43,845 bases of DNA from Eubacteriaceae bacterium (GTDB taxonomy: Bacteria; Bacillota; Clostridia; Eubacteriales; Eubacteriaceae), in NCBI GenBank assembly GCA_016650045.1, contig JAENWK010000009.1, positions 1-43,845 of the forward strand. The letters run 5' to 3'. This document shows positions 1 through 7,228 of the stretch, piece by piece. Made by a program: the position numbers and the translations under genes. Every line of letters starts with the position of its first letter. The first letter of the stretch is position 1. Under the pieces are notes generated by a model. The model did no database searches and was not told the origin of the DNA. It saw only the letters and a program-made list of their open reading frames with translations.

Positions 1-30
1 GCTAAAGCTATGGCGGCACGCGGAAGGGTT
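1..30. repeat. Edge fragment of a dispersed intergenic repeat
   Basis: The first 30 bases (gctaaagct, then a few differences, then cacgcgga) resemble the reverse complement of part of the imperfect-palindrome element at 41809-41877, which reads gctaaagcttcagcg followed by acacgcgga in that orientation. About 22 of the first 28 positions agree. The window edge cuts the copy, so its full extent is unknown. The rest of 31-219, upstream of rpe, shows no gene. Confidence 0.4.
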
Positions 31-219
31 AGGGTAAAAATAATTGAATTTTCGGCCCTTTGCTCTTTCCCCATCCCTAAAGGGTGACAAAGTGCCGAAA
101 ATTAGATATTTCAATCATAATAGCCAGTTTAAACTAGAGCCAAAAAATACAATAATTTTCTTAAAACGTCAAATCTTTAGTCACCGGGTTTAAAAACGAA
201 AATTAAAACCTAAAATCCA

Positions 220-870
220 ATGTCACACCTTGTAGCACCATCCATTCTTGCGGGCGATTTTGCCAACCTTAGGAAGGACGTCGAAATGCTCAATAGGAGC
301 GAAGCCGATTGGATCCATGTCGATATTATGGATGGTGTTTTTGTTCCAAATATTTCCTTTGGTTTCCCAGTGCTTGCGGCCATAAACCGCTATGCGTCAA
401 AACCGCTGGACGTGCACTTGATGATCATAAAACCGGATAGGTATATCAGTCGGTTTAAGGAGGCGGGAGCCAATCATTTAATAGTCCACATAGAAGCCTG
501 TACCCATTTGCACCGCACCATCCAGGCCATTAAGCATGAAGGGATGCAAGCGGGCGTGGCACTCAACCCGCATACGGCCGTAAACAATCTGGAAGCTATT
601 ATATGCGATATTGACCAAGTACTTATAATGTCTGTCAATCCCGGTTTTGGAGGGCAAAAATTTATAGAACACACCTATCGAAAAATTGAGCAGACGCGTA
701 ATTTAATTGTGAAAAGTGGTTCAAAAGCAATGATAGGAGTAGATGGAGGTGTTGATCTTTCTAACGCTTCAAAACTAATTGAACTGGGTGCCGATGTTTT
801 GGTTGCTGGGAGTTCAGTTTTTGGATCATCTAATCCAATAAATACTATTGCCACATTAAAAGCATTATAA
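220..870 (+). CDS. rpe: Ribulose-phosphate 3-epimerase
   Basis: This cytosolic TIM-barrel enzyme interconverts ribulose 5-phosphate and xylulose 5-phosphate in the pentose phosphate pathway. The 216-residue product has the usual family length and all the main signatures: APSILAGDFANL at the N-terminus, HVDIMDGVFVPNISFG around residues 33-48 with the metal-binding His and catalytic Asp, LDVHLMI, a His in IVHIEA, the phosphate loop NPGFGGQKFI near residue 140, the second Asp in GVDGGV, and the C-terminal VAGSSVFG. The ATG at 220 fits the family N-terminus, with only a few codons before the first strand. It stands alone, about 24 kb from the other pentose phosphate genes in this window. The call is very secure. 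Confidence 0.97.
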   Translation: MSHLVAPSILAGDFANLRKDVEMLNRSEADWIHVDIMDGVFVPNISFGFPVLAAINRYASKPLDVHLMIIKPDRYISRFKEAGANHLIVHIEACTHLHRTIQAIKHEGMQAGVALNPHTAVNNLEAIICDIDQVLIMSVNPGFGGQKFIEHTYRKIEQTRNLIVKSGSKAMIGVDGGVDLSNASKLIELGADVLVAGSSVFGSSNPINTIATLKAL

Positions 871-1224
871 GGTTTCTACGAAACGTATCGAAAGTTACTT
901 TTAGATCATTTTAAAAATAATCGTCCGTAAAATCCCCAACGGCCTAAAAATATGACATAATACCTGCCGGCAGGACTCAAGTCTATTTTAGGTTTCTAAA
1001 CGGATAAGCATATTTTAAAATATTCTTCAGATGGGAATTTTATCAAAATTATAAGATAAATTTGTTAATCTTCTCGAAATTAAAGCTTTAATTTAGTAAC
1101 CCTCAATTTCCGACAGAATAATATCTAATTAGCCTTTTCAGATAGTTAAGGTGAATTGCAATTCAATACAAACTGCATGGCATAATAAATCATCGGCAAA
1201 TAGTGAAGGTGGAAAAAATCCAAA
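871..1224. other. Gene-free spacer between rpe and the ackA remnant
   Basis: I see no gene in this A+T-rich spacer. It contains a 12-bp perfect palindrome, cctgccggcagg, at 963-974, which shares its core with the longer inverted repeat at 26898-26936. Next comes one copy (984-1022) of a diverged sequence also present at 2467-2504. Confidence 0.5.
984..1022. repeat. Diverged direct repeat, copy 1 (partner 2467-2504)
   Basis: Both copies follow the pattern tattttaggt, short variable bases, taaacgga, variable bases, catatt, then A/T. About 30 of 38 positions agree by eye. In each case the copy lies just downstream of a palindrome: 963-974 here, and 2412-2461 for the partner. The repeat may be a remnant of one duplicated intergenic element. 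Function is unknown. Confidence 0.45.
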
Positions 1225-1604
1225 ATGAAAGAAAGCTATTGCATACTAACCATCAACGGCGGTTCGTCCAGCATCAAATTTTCTTTGTACAGGGACAAAG
1301 AATCCCTTGAACTGTTTTGCTATCAAACCAAAAATGGATCGGGTTTTTTGCTGCAGTGCTTGGCGGTTTAGATACGTTGGTATTTTCCGGCGGTATTGGA
1401 GCACATTCCCCTGAAGTGAGAAATAAAATATGTGACGGTCTTGGTTTTCTGGGAATAGAATTGGATGAAATAAAAAAAATGAATAATGAGGGCATTATTT
1501 CAACAGAAGCAAGCAAGGTAAATGTATGCGTTATTACAACCAATGAAGAAGTTATGATAGCAAGGCAGGTTAATAATGTTTTGAATAAATCAACTAAAAA
1601 ATAG
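1225..1604 (+). pseudogene. ackA: Acetate kinase remnant with large internal deletion and frameshift
   Basis: Acetate kinase interconverts acetyl phosphate and acetate with ATP and is normally about 400 residues. Here the ATG at 1225 opens a frame with the phosphate-1 signature ILTINGGSSSIKFSLY, which runs only to a stop at 1369-1371 (48 codons). In a second frame, from about 1317 to 1604, lies the family's C-terminus: AAVLGGLDTLVFSGGIG, then SPEVRNKICDGLGFLGIELD and the terminal VNVCVITTNEEVMIARQ. Only about 30 N-terminal and 90 C-terminal residues remain, in different frames, so the middle (roughly 270 residues) is missing. No intact copy and no phosphate acetyltransferase or phosphoketolase gene is visible in this window. 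I infer an inactivated gene. A functional C-terminal peptide started at the TTG at 1317 is unlikely. Confidence 0.9.
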
Positions 1605-1745
1605 TGAAAAAGAAACAAAAGTCAATAATCAAAAGATGTCCGAATCAAATATATAGCATCAATAATGGTATAATACTTAAGGGCATTTAAGTATGTACCT
1701 TTTTGTCAGCAAATTTTAATCAAAATAATTTAAAAAAAAACAATC

Positions 1746-2186
1746 ATGAAAACACTACAAACATTGACATTGGCAATCGTATTAGTAACGCTATTCGCAT
1801 CCTGCCAGTCCACATCAGCTCAAAAGCAAGACCTTTCAAACAAGGAAACAAGAAAAGAAATCATGGCCACAATTGCCAATGATAGCATCATGTCAAATGA
1901 AATGATAACTGCAATGATGGATGGCAAAAATGGGATGATGATGCGGAACCGCCAAATGATGGGTATGGAAAATCGCAGTTCAATGATGAATATGCTGAAA
2001 GATAACCCTGACATGATGCAAAATATGATGTCCGCAATGATGGAAACATCTAAAGGTGATACCATTATGATGTCCGGAATGATTAGAACTATGATGGAAA
2101 ACCCGCAAATGATGCAGATGATGCAAAATAGGACTGGTAATAAGATGATGAACGGCATGAACCATATGGGCGGGAAAGGCAATTGA
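1746..2186 (+). CDS. Methionine-rich lipoprotein
   Basis: The 146-residue protein begins with a lipoprotein signal: a charged start, a hydrophobic stretch LAIVLVTLFA and a lipobox with Cys20 (FASC). It is therefore probably exported and lipid-anchored. The mature part holds about 33 methionines in some 126 residues, many as MM pairs (MMQMM, MMNMLK, MMM), and no further cysteine. Such Met clusters are typical of periplasmic proteins that bind Cu(I) or Ag(I) through thioethers, so metal buffering is my inference and is not shown. It is followed closely by a 39-residue membrane peptide (2232-2351), and a SHOCT-type membrane protein with a similar N-terminus lies at 4725-4940. Similar companions are often found near copper-handling genes, but no copper ATPase or efflux gene is visible here. 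Confidence 0.75.
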   Translation: MKTLQTLTLAIVLVTLFASCQSTSAQKQDLSNKETRKEIMATIANDSIMSNEMITAMMDGKNGMMMRNRQMMGMENRSSMMNMLKDNPDMMQNMMSAMMETSKGDTIMMSGMIRTMMENPQMMQMMQNRTGNKMMNGMNHMGGKGN

Positions 2187-2231
2187 TCGCATAATTTAAA
2201 TAAAGTTTTTAAATTTTAAAAAATAGAAATC

Positions 2232-2351
2232 ATGATGCACAATAATGGAGATAATTATTTATGGGGAATGCATATGGGTTGGTGGTTTTTTATAATTGTA
2301 GTTGTTATAGTATTAGCAGTTTGGTTAAGCCGGAACCGGAAAAGAAAATGA
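2232..2351 (+). CDS. 39-residue single-pass membrane peptide
   Basis: The reading frame starts MMHNNGDNYLWGMHMGWW, continues with a hydrophobic helix of about 15 residues (FFIIVVVIVLAVWL) and ends with the basic tail SRNRKRK. This predicts one membrane span with the C-terminus in the cytoplasm. The N-terminus strongly resembles that of the 71-residue protein at 4725-4940 (MMNNGYGFMGMHFIWW), but the SHOCT tail of that protein is absent. The start lies 45 bases after the Met-rich lipoprotein gene, so the two are probably co-transcribed. The His and Met residues near the predicted membrane surface could bind metal, which is inference. The similarity to 4725-4940 is the main argument that it is real. 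Confidence 0.6.
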   Translation: MMHNNGDNYLWGMHMGWWFFIIVVVIVLAVWLSRNRKRK

Positions 2352-2411
2352 GTGGGGCATTTAAAAAAATGCTTATCCATATAACACCAATTGATTAAGT
2401 ATGAACCAAAA

Positions 2412-2461
2412 TTGTCATGTCGAGCGCATCCGATAGCTATCGGATGCGCTCGACATGACAA
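2412..2461. repeat. 50-bp perfect palindrome
   Basis: The two 25-base arms are exact reverse complements with no spacer. The centre is gatagctatc and the ends are ttgtcatgtcgagcg and cgctcgacatgacaa. In RNA it would form a very stable hairpin and in DNA a possible cruciform. The outer tgtcatg-tcgagcg part resembles the dispersed sequence tgtcatgctgagcgcagtcg at 38396-38415, so it probably belongs to the same intergenic repeat family. It lies 60 bases after the 39-residue peptide gene and could end that transcript, though no clear T-run follows on the + strand (aaaac follows). Confidence 0.85.
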
Positions 2462-2466
2462 AAACT

Positions 2467-2504
2467 TATTTTAGGTATTTAAACGGACAATCATATTAAA
2501 AAAT
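2467..2504. repeat. Diverged direct repeat, copy 2 (partner 984-1022)
   Basis: The copy begins tattttaggt, then taaacgga and catatt, matching 984-1022 at about 30 of 38 positions. It starts 5 bases after the 50-bp palindrome. Apart from this copy, the small ORF at 2604-2780 and the repeat at 2785-2852, the stretch 2462-3100 shows nothing I can name. Confidence 0.45.
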
Positions 2505-2603
2505 AGGAAAGCGCAATCATTGTTATAGATACAAAAGTATGTGATTTCAGAGGGTTAACTGATAGAGTTAAATGACAGATGCAAAATAGTTAAACAAAAG
2601 TTT

Positions 2604-2780
2604 ATGAAAACCAGCAATATCAATGTACACGTAAAAAAGTTAAACCGTCAACATCAGTATTACAAAAGCCTAAAGACAACCGGTAAGGACGGAACGAAGG
2701 ATCATAAATCAAAGCCTTATCCGCTTGAATTGGATCGAACTAATTTTAATCTGGATTTGCATATTATATGTTGCACCTGA
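2604..2780 (+). CDS. Possible 58-residue basic protein, unrecognised
   Basis: An ATG-started frame of 58 codons encodes a Lys- and His-rich product beginning MKTSNINVHVKKLNRQHQYY and ending HIICCT with two adjacent cysteines. It has no signal peptide or membrane segment and I do not recognise the family. The leader (aaacaaaagttt before the ATG) looks like other starts in this window, and Lys-rich composition is common for small flavobacterial proteins. It sits in an otherwise empty stretch next to repeats, so it could be a chance frame or the 5' piece of a lost gene. Confidence 0.25.
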   Translation: MKTSNINVHVKKLNRQHQYYKSLKTTGKDGTKDHKSKPYPLELDRTNFNLDLHIICCT

Positions 2781-2784
2781 TCAA

Positions 2785-2852
2785 GTGGGAATAATGTAAG
2801 TTATAGATTGGATTGTATAAATCTTTCAGAAAATGGAATTCTACCTTTATAA
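2785..2852. repeat. Diverged intergenic repeat upstream of the aldolase gene (partner 24307-24374)
   Basis: The block begins gtgggaataatgtaa and contains taaatctttc and taccttta. Compared with 24307-24374, about three quarters of 68 positions agree with no gaps needed. Here it lies about 250 bases before the aldolase start. The partner lies upstream of the dehydrogenase remnant and transketolase. Two copies before sugar-phosphate genes suggest a regulatory element or a leftover of duplicated promoter DNA, which is inference. Confidence 0.5.
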
Positions 2853-3100
2853 TAGCAGGATTTGATTGAATCTGAACTCGTTATTGTAATTAGGTACGTC
2901 AATTTCTTTATATCTGCATTTCTATTTATAAACCTTCAGGAACATACTGATGATGCAATGATTCCTTCCTTTTCCATAAGCAAAGAATAAAAATTATGGA
3001 TTTGAGGATTCATTCGCATTGTTGATTAAGTGTTCAGTCCTGAAGTGTGACGGTATGGTTCAACATAAAGGAGAAACTACAAGAATCTGAAAAATATAAA

Positions 3101-4120
3101 ATGAAGAAACAACAATTAAAAGAAACGATCGAACAAATCTTTGCCAACGGGAAAGGAATTCTCGCAATGGATGAAAGCACTCCCACTTGCGACAAACGTT
3201 TTGCCGCGGTAGGAATACCCCTAACAGTGGAGATGCGACAAAAATATCGCGAGCTGATTGTTACAACCCCGGGTTTGAATGAAAGCATTGGTGGCGCCAT
3301 TTTGAGTAATGAAACCATCAGAGAGCAAACAAAAGAGGGTGTGCCGATGGCGAATGTATTGATGAAGGCGGGAATTATCCCGGGAATAAAAGTAGATATG
3401 GGTGCCAAACCCCTTGCTGGTTTTCCCAATGAAAAAATTACAGAGGGACTGGACGGTTTGCGCGAGCGTTTATCAGAGTACAAAACGATGGGTGCCCGTT
3501 TTGCCAAATGGCGCGCAGTAATAACAATTGGCGACAACATTCCTACCACCGCCTGTATTAAGGCCAATGCTTATGCTTTGGCAAGATATGCTGCCCTGTG
3601 CCAGGAAGCCGGTATTGTGCCCATTGTGGAGCCGGAAGTCTTGATGACCGGAAATCATTCTATGCAAGGATGTTATGACGTGACTGAGCAGGTGTTGAAA
3701 ACGCTTTTTTTCCACTTATATCAGTATAGGATTGATTTGGAAGGAATCATCCTAAAACCCAATATGGTGATTGGAGGAACAGAAAGTGGAGTGGGAAACA
3801 GTATTGATGAGGTAGCCGAAGCGACCGTGAATTGTTTGCTTGCATCGGTTCCCGCAGCTGTGCCCGCCATTGCATTTTTATCTGGTGGACAATCGCCTCA
3901 AGAAGCATCGGAACACCTGAATGCCATCAATAAAAATTTTAAGGCCCATCTCCCCTGGATAGTTGCTTTTTCTTTTGCAAGAGCCATTCAACAACCTTGC
4001 TTGGATGCTTGGAAAGGAAAAGACTCAAATCTAGAAGTAGCACAAAAACTGCTATATAACCGTGCAAAGCTCAGTGCTGCGGCGCGTCGTGGGGAATATA
4101 AACCAGAAATGGAAGGATAG
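3101..4120 (+). CDS. Fructose-bisphosphate aldolase, class I
   Basis: This enzyme cleaves fructose 1,6-bisphosphate to dihydroxyacetone phosphate and glyceraldehyde 3-phosphate through a Schiff base, in glycolysis and gluconeogenesis. Counting from the ATG at 3101 (339 residues), the sequence shows GKGILAMDEST with Asp24, a Lys in IKVDMG, KWR with Lys136, EPEVL, the Schiff-base Lys219 in ILKPNMV, and LSGGQS for phosphate binding. This is the vertebrate-type class I fold. The frame also opens at a GTG at 3047, but those 18 extra residues (beginning VWFNIKEKL) do not fit the family N-terminus, so I prefer 3101. It stands alone on the + strand. The diverged repeat at 2785-2852 lies upstream. Confidence 0.95.
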   Translation: MKKQQLKETIEQIFANGKGILAMDESTPTCDKRFAAVGIPLTVEMRQKYRELIVTTPGLNESIGGAILSNETIREQTKEGVPMANVLMKAGIIPGIKVDMGAKPLAGFPNEKITEGLDGLRERLSEYKTMGARFAKWRAVITIGDNIPTTACIKANAYALARYAALCQEAGIVPIVEPEVLMTGNHSMQGCYDVTEQVLKTLFFHLYQYRIDLEGIILKPNMVIGGTESGVGNSIDEVAEATVNCLLASVPAAVPAIAFLSGGQSPQEASEHLNAINKNFKAHLPWIVAFSFARAIQQPCLDAWKGKDSNLEVAQKLLYNRAKLSAAARRGEYKPEMEG

Positions 4121-4222
4121 AAGCTCAGTAAGTGATCTAAGATTCACTTGATATTTATTAAATAAAAAAAGAACCTGTGATGAAAAAATTGAAAAGTCGG
4201 ATGTTCTTTTAAAACAAAAAAG

Positions 4223-4603
4223 ATGAAAAAAAAAGACGGGAAAATCGATAAGCCCATACCAGTACAAAGCAAAGAAAATACTCCAGCCCAAGATAGGGAT
4301 GAAGCAGGGAATAATGCTTTTCCCGGCTATCCCCATTATCCTGCATCCGATGATATTTATAACACAGAAAAAGAAGTGGAATTGAATCCTGAGGACCTCA
4401 GTAAAACCAAAGGTCAAGAAGATAGACCAGGAAAGCGAAATGAAAAGGATTTCTGCGAGGATATGACAGGTGAAGATCTTGACGTACCAGGTTCCAAGGC
4501 TGACGAGACTGAAGGAAATTCCGGAAGTGAGGATGAAGAAAATAATTATTACAGCCTAGGGGGAGACGATCACAACGATCTTGAGGAAGACGAGGGGGAA
4601 TGA
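4223..4603 (+). CDS. Acidic, probably disordered small protein
   Basis: The 126-residue product is strongly hydrophilic. It has a Lys-rich beginning, a central segment NNAFPGYPHYPASDDIYN, and a very acidic tail (GSEDEENNYYSLGGDDHND, then LEEDEGE). There is no signal peptide, no membrane span and only one Cys. Low hydrophobicity and many charged, Pro, Gly and Asn residues suggest an unfolded cytosolic protein. The Tyr/Pro segment and the YYSLGGD motif look conserved rather than random, and I have an impression of similar short proteins in other flavobacteria, without a function. It lies between the aldolase and SHOCT genes with about 100 bases of spacer on each side, so it may have its own promoter. 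Confidence 0.6.
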   Translation: MKKKDGKIDKPIPVQSKENTPAQDRDEAGNNAFPGYPHYPASDDIYNTEKEVELNPEDLSKTKGQEDRPGKRNEKDFCEDMTGEDLDVPGSKADETEGNSGSEDEENNYYSLGGDDHNDLEEDEGE

Positions 4604-4724
4604 AACATAAGTATATCAGAATTATTTATTGACTAATCCCTCAAAGCCTGAGATAATATCAATAAAACTTTTATGACAAAACGAATAATTTTTAAAACAA
4701 TTCACTAATTAAAAACAAAAAGTT

Positions 4725-4940
4725 ATGATGAACAACGGTTATGGTTTTATGGGAATGCATTTTATATGGTGGATCATCTGGATGGTTTTATTATTCTGGA
4801 TATTCTTTACCCCTTGGAATATTCCTGGGGATCGAAGAAAAAGAGACTCTCCGCTTGACATTTTAAAAAAGCGTCTCGCATCTGGGGAAATTACAAAAGA
4901 ACAATATTTGGAACTTAAGAAACTTATGGAAACGAGTTAA
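4725..4940 (+). CDS. Small membrane protein with C-terminal SHOCT domain
   Basis: This 71-residue protein has an N-terminal MMNNGYGFMGMHFIWW, one aromatic-rich membrane span (residues about 14-29, IWWIIWMVLLFWIFF), a short basic linker and a SHOCT module (SPLDILKKRLASGEITKEQY). SHOCT segments are short helical hairpins found at protein ends, thought to mediate oligomerisation. The Met/His-containing N-terminus matches that of the 39-residue peptide at 2232-2351, so the two look paralogous with and without the tail. Such proteins often accompany metal-resistance genes in Bacteroidota. Here the next gene downstream is the molybdoenzyme fusion, 147 bases away. Confidence 0.8.
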   Translation: MMNNGYGFMGMHFIWWIIWMVLLFWIFFTPWNIPGDRRKRDSPLDILKKRLASGEITKEQYLELKKLMETS

Positions 4941-5087
4941 TTAAAACCAGGCTCACTTAAAGTTGTCCAAAGGATTTCTTCATTTAATTTACACCAGGAA
5001 TAAATTAACTTGATGGGTCTTAAAGGGAAAGAGGAGCGTCCCAAGCATTGATGATTTGAGCTAAAATCCGCATTATATTTCTAAAGA

Positions 5088-6758
5088 ATGATACCACATT
5101 TTACAGCAGCTGAAAAAGCATTTACCTACCCTACAGATCGGCGTGCCTATTTAGGCATGAAGCCGTATATGAAGGTGACACTTTTGGTACTTGTGGTTGG
5201 TATATTAGGGGTAGCATGGCTGCAATATCTGTTTTTTGGTTTGCCAGCTGATCCGTCTTCCGCTTTTTTGCCTTTACAGACCACGGGACCATCGGGTTTT
5301 CCTGTTTGGGTAAACTTAAGCCATTGGATCAATTTCTTTTTTCTGGTCTTGATTATAAGAAGTGGTCTTTCTATATTATTTGATCACCCCCGTTTGTATT
5401 GGAATAATAATAGCAAACCAGAAAAACAATGGATAAGATTTACTCCCATTAAGATTCCAAAAGATAAATTTTGGACAGCTAAAGAAGATTCCCGTTATCT
5501 AAGTCCTATTATAGGCTTACCGGGATATAGGCATACAATAGGCATTGCGAGAATATGGCATTTTCTTACCGTTCCTTTTTTTCTTTTAAATGGCGCTATT
5601 TTTATTTTCCTTTTGTTTTATACCAACCAATGGGAACGATTAGTGCCGGTATCATGGCAGATTGTACCTGATGCATGGAATGTTTTGGTTCATTATACCA
5701 CCTTCAATTTTCCTGTTGAACCCAATGGCTTTTATCATTTTAATGCTTTGCAACAACTCGCTTATTTTGGAGTGGTATTTATTTTGGGACCGCTTGCAAT
5801 GCTGACAGGCATCGCTATGTCGCCTGCCGTAGATAACCGCTTCCACTGGTATCCGAAATTGTTCGGCAATAGACAAAGTGCGCGTTCCATTCACTTTTTG
5901 GTGATGATTGCCTTTTGCATTTTTATCCTTATCCATGTCAGTCTGATAGCGGCCACAGGATTGGTGAGGAATATGAACCACATCGTCTTGGGAACTGATA
6001 ATACGGAAAGCTATACCGGGCTTTATATAGGTATAGCAATTGTTTTGGCAACGGTTGCCTTTGCCTTTCTTGCCCACTGGATTTCCTGGAACAAACAGCG
6101 TTCTCTTCAATATCTGCAAAAATCGGTTAATGAAAGACTTTGGAGATTCACCATAAACCGTTTTAAGGCTAAAACTGCCTATCAAAAAAAGAATATTACT
6201 TCCTACTTCTGGTTGAATGGGAGAATGCCAGAATCGGCAAAGTGGAAAAATATGGCTAAAAGTAATTTTGCGGATTATAAGCTTAAGATAGGAGGGATGG
6301 TAGAAAATCCTGTTGAATTATCGCTCGAAGAATTAAAGGAAATAGGCATGGAACAAAACATTAGCATGCATCATTGTATCCAAGGTTGGTCCGGCATTGC
6401 GGAGTGGGGTGGATTGCCGATGAGCAAAATTATTGAATTGGTGAAACCTGATCCTTCCGCAACAACGGTTGCCTTCTTTTCCTATGGAGAAGGTTTATAC
6501 GGTGGTACCTATTACGATACGCATACGCTCGAGAACTGCTTGAAAACCGATTCCATACTGGCCTGGGAAATGAATTACGAACCACTTTCACTTGGCCATG
6601 GTGCTCCGCTGAGGTTGCGCGTAGAAAACCAGCTGGGCTATAAGATGGTGAAATGGATAGAACGCATTAAATTTGTGCAATCCCCTAAAGATTTGGGCAA
6701 AGGCTTTGGTGGTAAAAATGAAGATGACGAATATTTTGATTTATTGGCAGACACATAG
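5088..6758 (+). CDS. Cytochrome b / molybdopterin-dependent oxidoreductase fusion
   Basis: The 556-residue protein joins an N-terminal diheme cytochrome b-like membrane domain (residues about 28-335) to a C-terminal sulfite-oxidase/MsrP-type molybdopterin domain (about 395-545). Six membrane spans can be seen near 30-50, 77-98, 157-179, 222-244, 268-290 and 311-332. His79, His158, His269 and His283 are candidate heme ligands. The catalytic domain has HHCIQGWSGIAEWGG with Cys430 as the likely Mo ligand, followed by SYGEGLYGGTYYDTHTL and GAPLRLRVENQLGYKMVKW. No Tat or Sec signal precedes it. Basic residues cluster in the N-terminus, in loops 2-3 and 4-5 and after span 6, which puts both ends in the cytoplasm. 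The substrate is unknown; electron exchange between quinone and the Mo site is inferred. No cofactor-synthesis gene is nearby. Confidence 0.85.
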   Translation: MIPHFTAAEKAFTYPTDRRAYLGMKPYMKVTLLVLVVGILGVAWLQYLFFGLPADPSSAFLPLQTTGPSGFPVWVNLSHWINFFFLVLIIRSGLSILFDHPRLYWNNNSKPEKQWIRFTPIKIPKDKFWTAKEDSRYLSPIIGLPGYRHTIGIARIWHFLTVPFFLLNGAIFIFLLFYTNQWERLVPVSWQIVPDAWNVLVHYTTFNFPVEPNGFYHFNALQQLAYFGVVFILGPLAMLTGIAMSPAVDNRFHWYPKLFGNRQSARSIHFLVMIAFCIFILIHVSLIAATGLVRNMNHIVLGTDNTESYTGLYIGIAIVLATVAFAFLAHWISWNKQRSLQYLQKSVNERLWRFTINRFKAKTAYQKKNITSYFWLNGRMPESAKWKNMAKSNFADYKLKIGGMVENPVELSLEELKEIGMEQNISMHHCIQGWSGIAEWGGLPMSKIIELVKPDPSATTVAFFSYGEGLYGGTYYDTHTLENCLKTDSILAWEMNYEPLSLGHGAPLRLRVENQLGYKMVKWIERIKFVQSPKDLGKGFGGKNEDDEYFDLLADT

Positions 6759-6813
6759 AAGCACTAAGCGATAGTTTTTACTTCAGAAAATACAATCGTA
6801 AAAAAGTAACGGA

Positions 6814-7149
6814 ATGGAAAATAAAACATCAAACGAGACCGTGGGTATAATGACTACCCTTTCTGAGGTTACGAATTTACTCCAGGAAAAAGGGTATTCG
6901 GCAGATTTTAATCTAAGACCCAACTACCTTGAGTGCGGGGGCAATTCTCTAAAACTATTCCCTGGCGAATTCATTGTAGATAAGCATTATCGTTTTGAAG
7001 GCGCTTCAAACCCCGATGATGAGGCAATTGTATTTGCCATTTCATCCCCAAAATATAATTTAAAAGGCGTATTGATAAATGGATACGGAATTTCCAGCGA
7101 AAGTATTACAGATGAAATGATAAGGGCGTTGGATGAAAAGAAAGACTAA
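6814..7149 (+). CDS. Conserved small protein of unknown function
   Basis: The 111-residue product contains TTLSEVTNLLQEKGYSADFN, LECGGNSLKLFPGEF, HYRFEGASNPDDEAIVFAIS and LKGVLINGYGI. This pattern matches short Bacteroidota proteins that databases often mislabel as phosphoribosylpyrophosphate synthetase. The protein is far too short for that enzyme and lacks its PRPP loop, so I give no enzyme name. The segment DPDDEAI, followed by a strand and a turn, suggests a compact alpha/beta fold. No signal peptide is visible, so it is probably cytosolic. A second in-frame ATG at 6850 would give the more typical N-terminus MTTLSEV, so the first 12 residues are uncertain. It lies 55 bases after the molybdoenzyme gene and 79 before dps. 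Confidence 0.7.
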   Translation: MENKTSNETVGIMTTLSEVTNLLQEKGYSADFNLRPNYLECGGNSLKLFPGEFIVDKHYRFEGASNPDDEAIVFAISSPKYNLKGVLINGYGISSESITDEMIRALDEKKD

Positions 7150-7228
7150 TAACAGAGATAGAAGATTACCCAAATATCGCGCTGAGCGAAGTACATAAAA
7201 TAGAATATTAATTTTAAAATAAAAAAAA

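Noticed and set aside
1820-2182. A 120-codon antisense frame over the Met-rich lipoprotein
   Set aside because: Its Ile-rich hydrophobic product is the complement of ATG-rich sequence. The sense frame has a proper lipobox.
3047-3100. GTG start of the aldolase gene
   Set aside because: The extra 18 residues do not fit class I aldolases. The ATG at 3101 gives the normal N-terminus.
6814-7149. Phosphoribosylpyrophosphate synthetase label for the 111-residue protein
   Set aside because: The protein is about a third of the enzyme's length and lacks the PRPP-binding motif.
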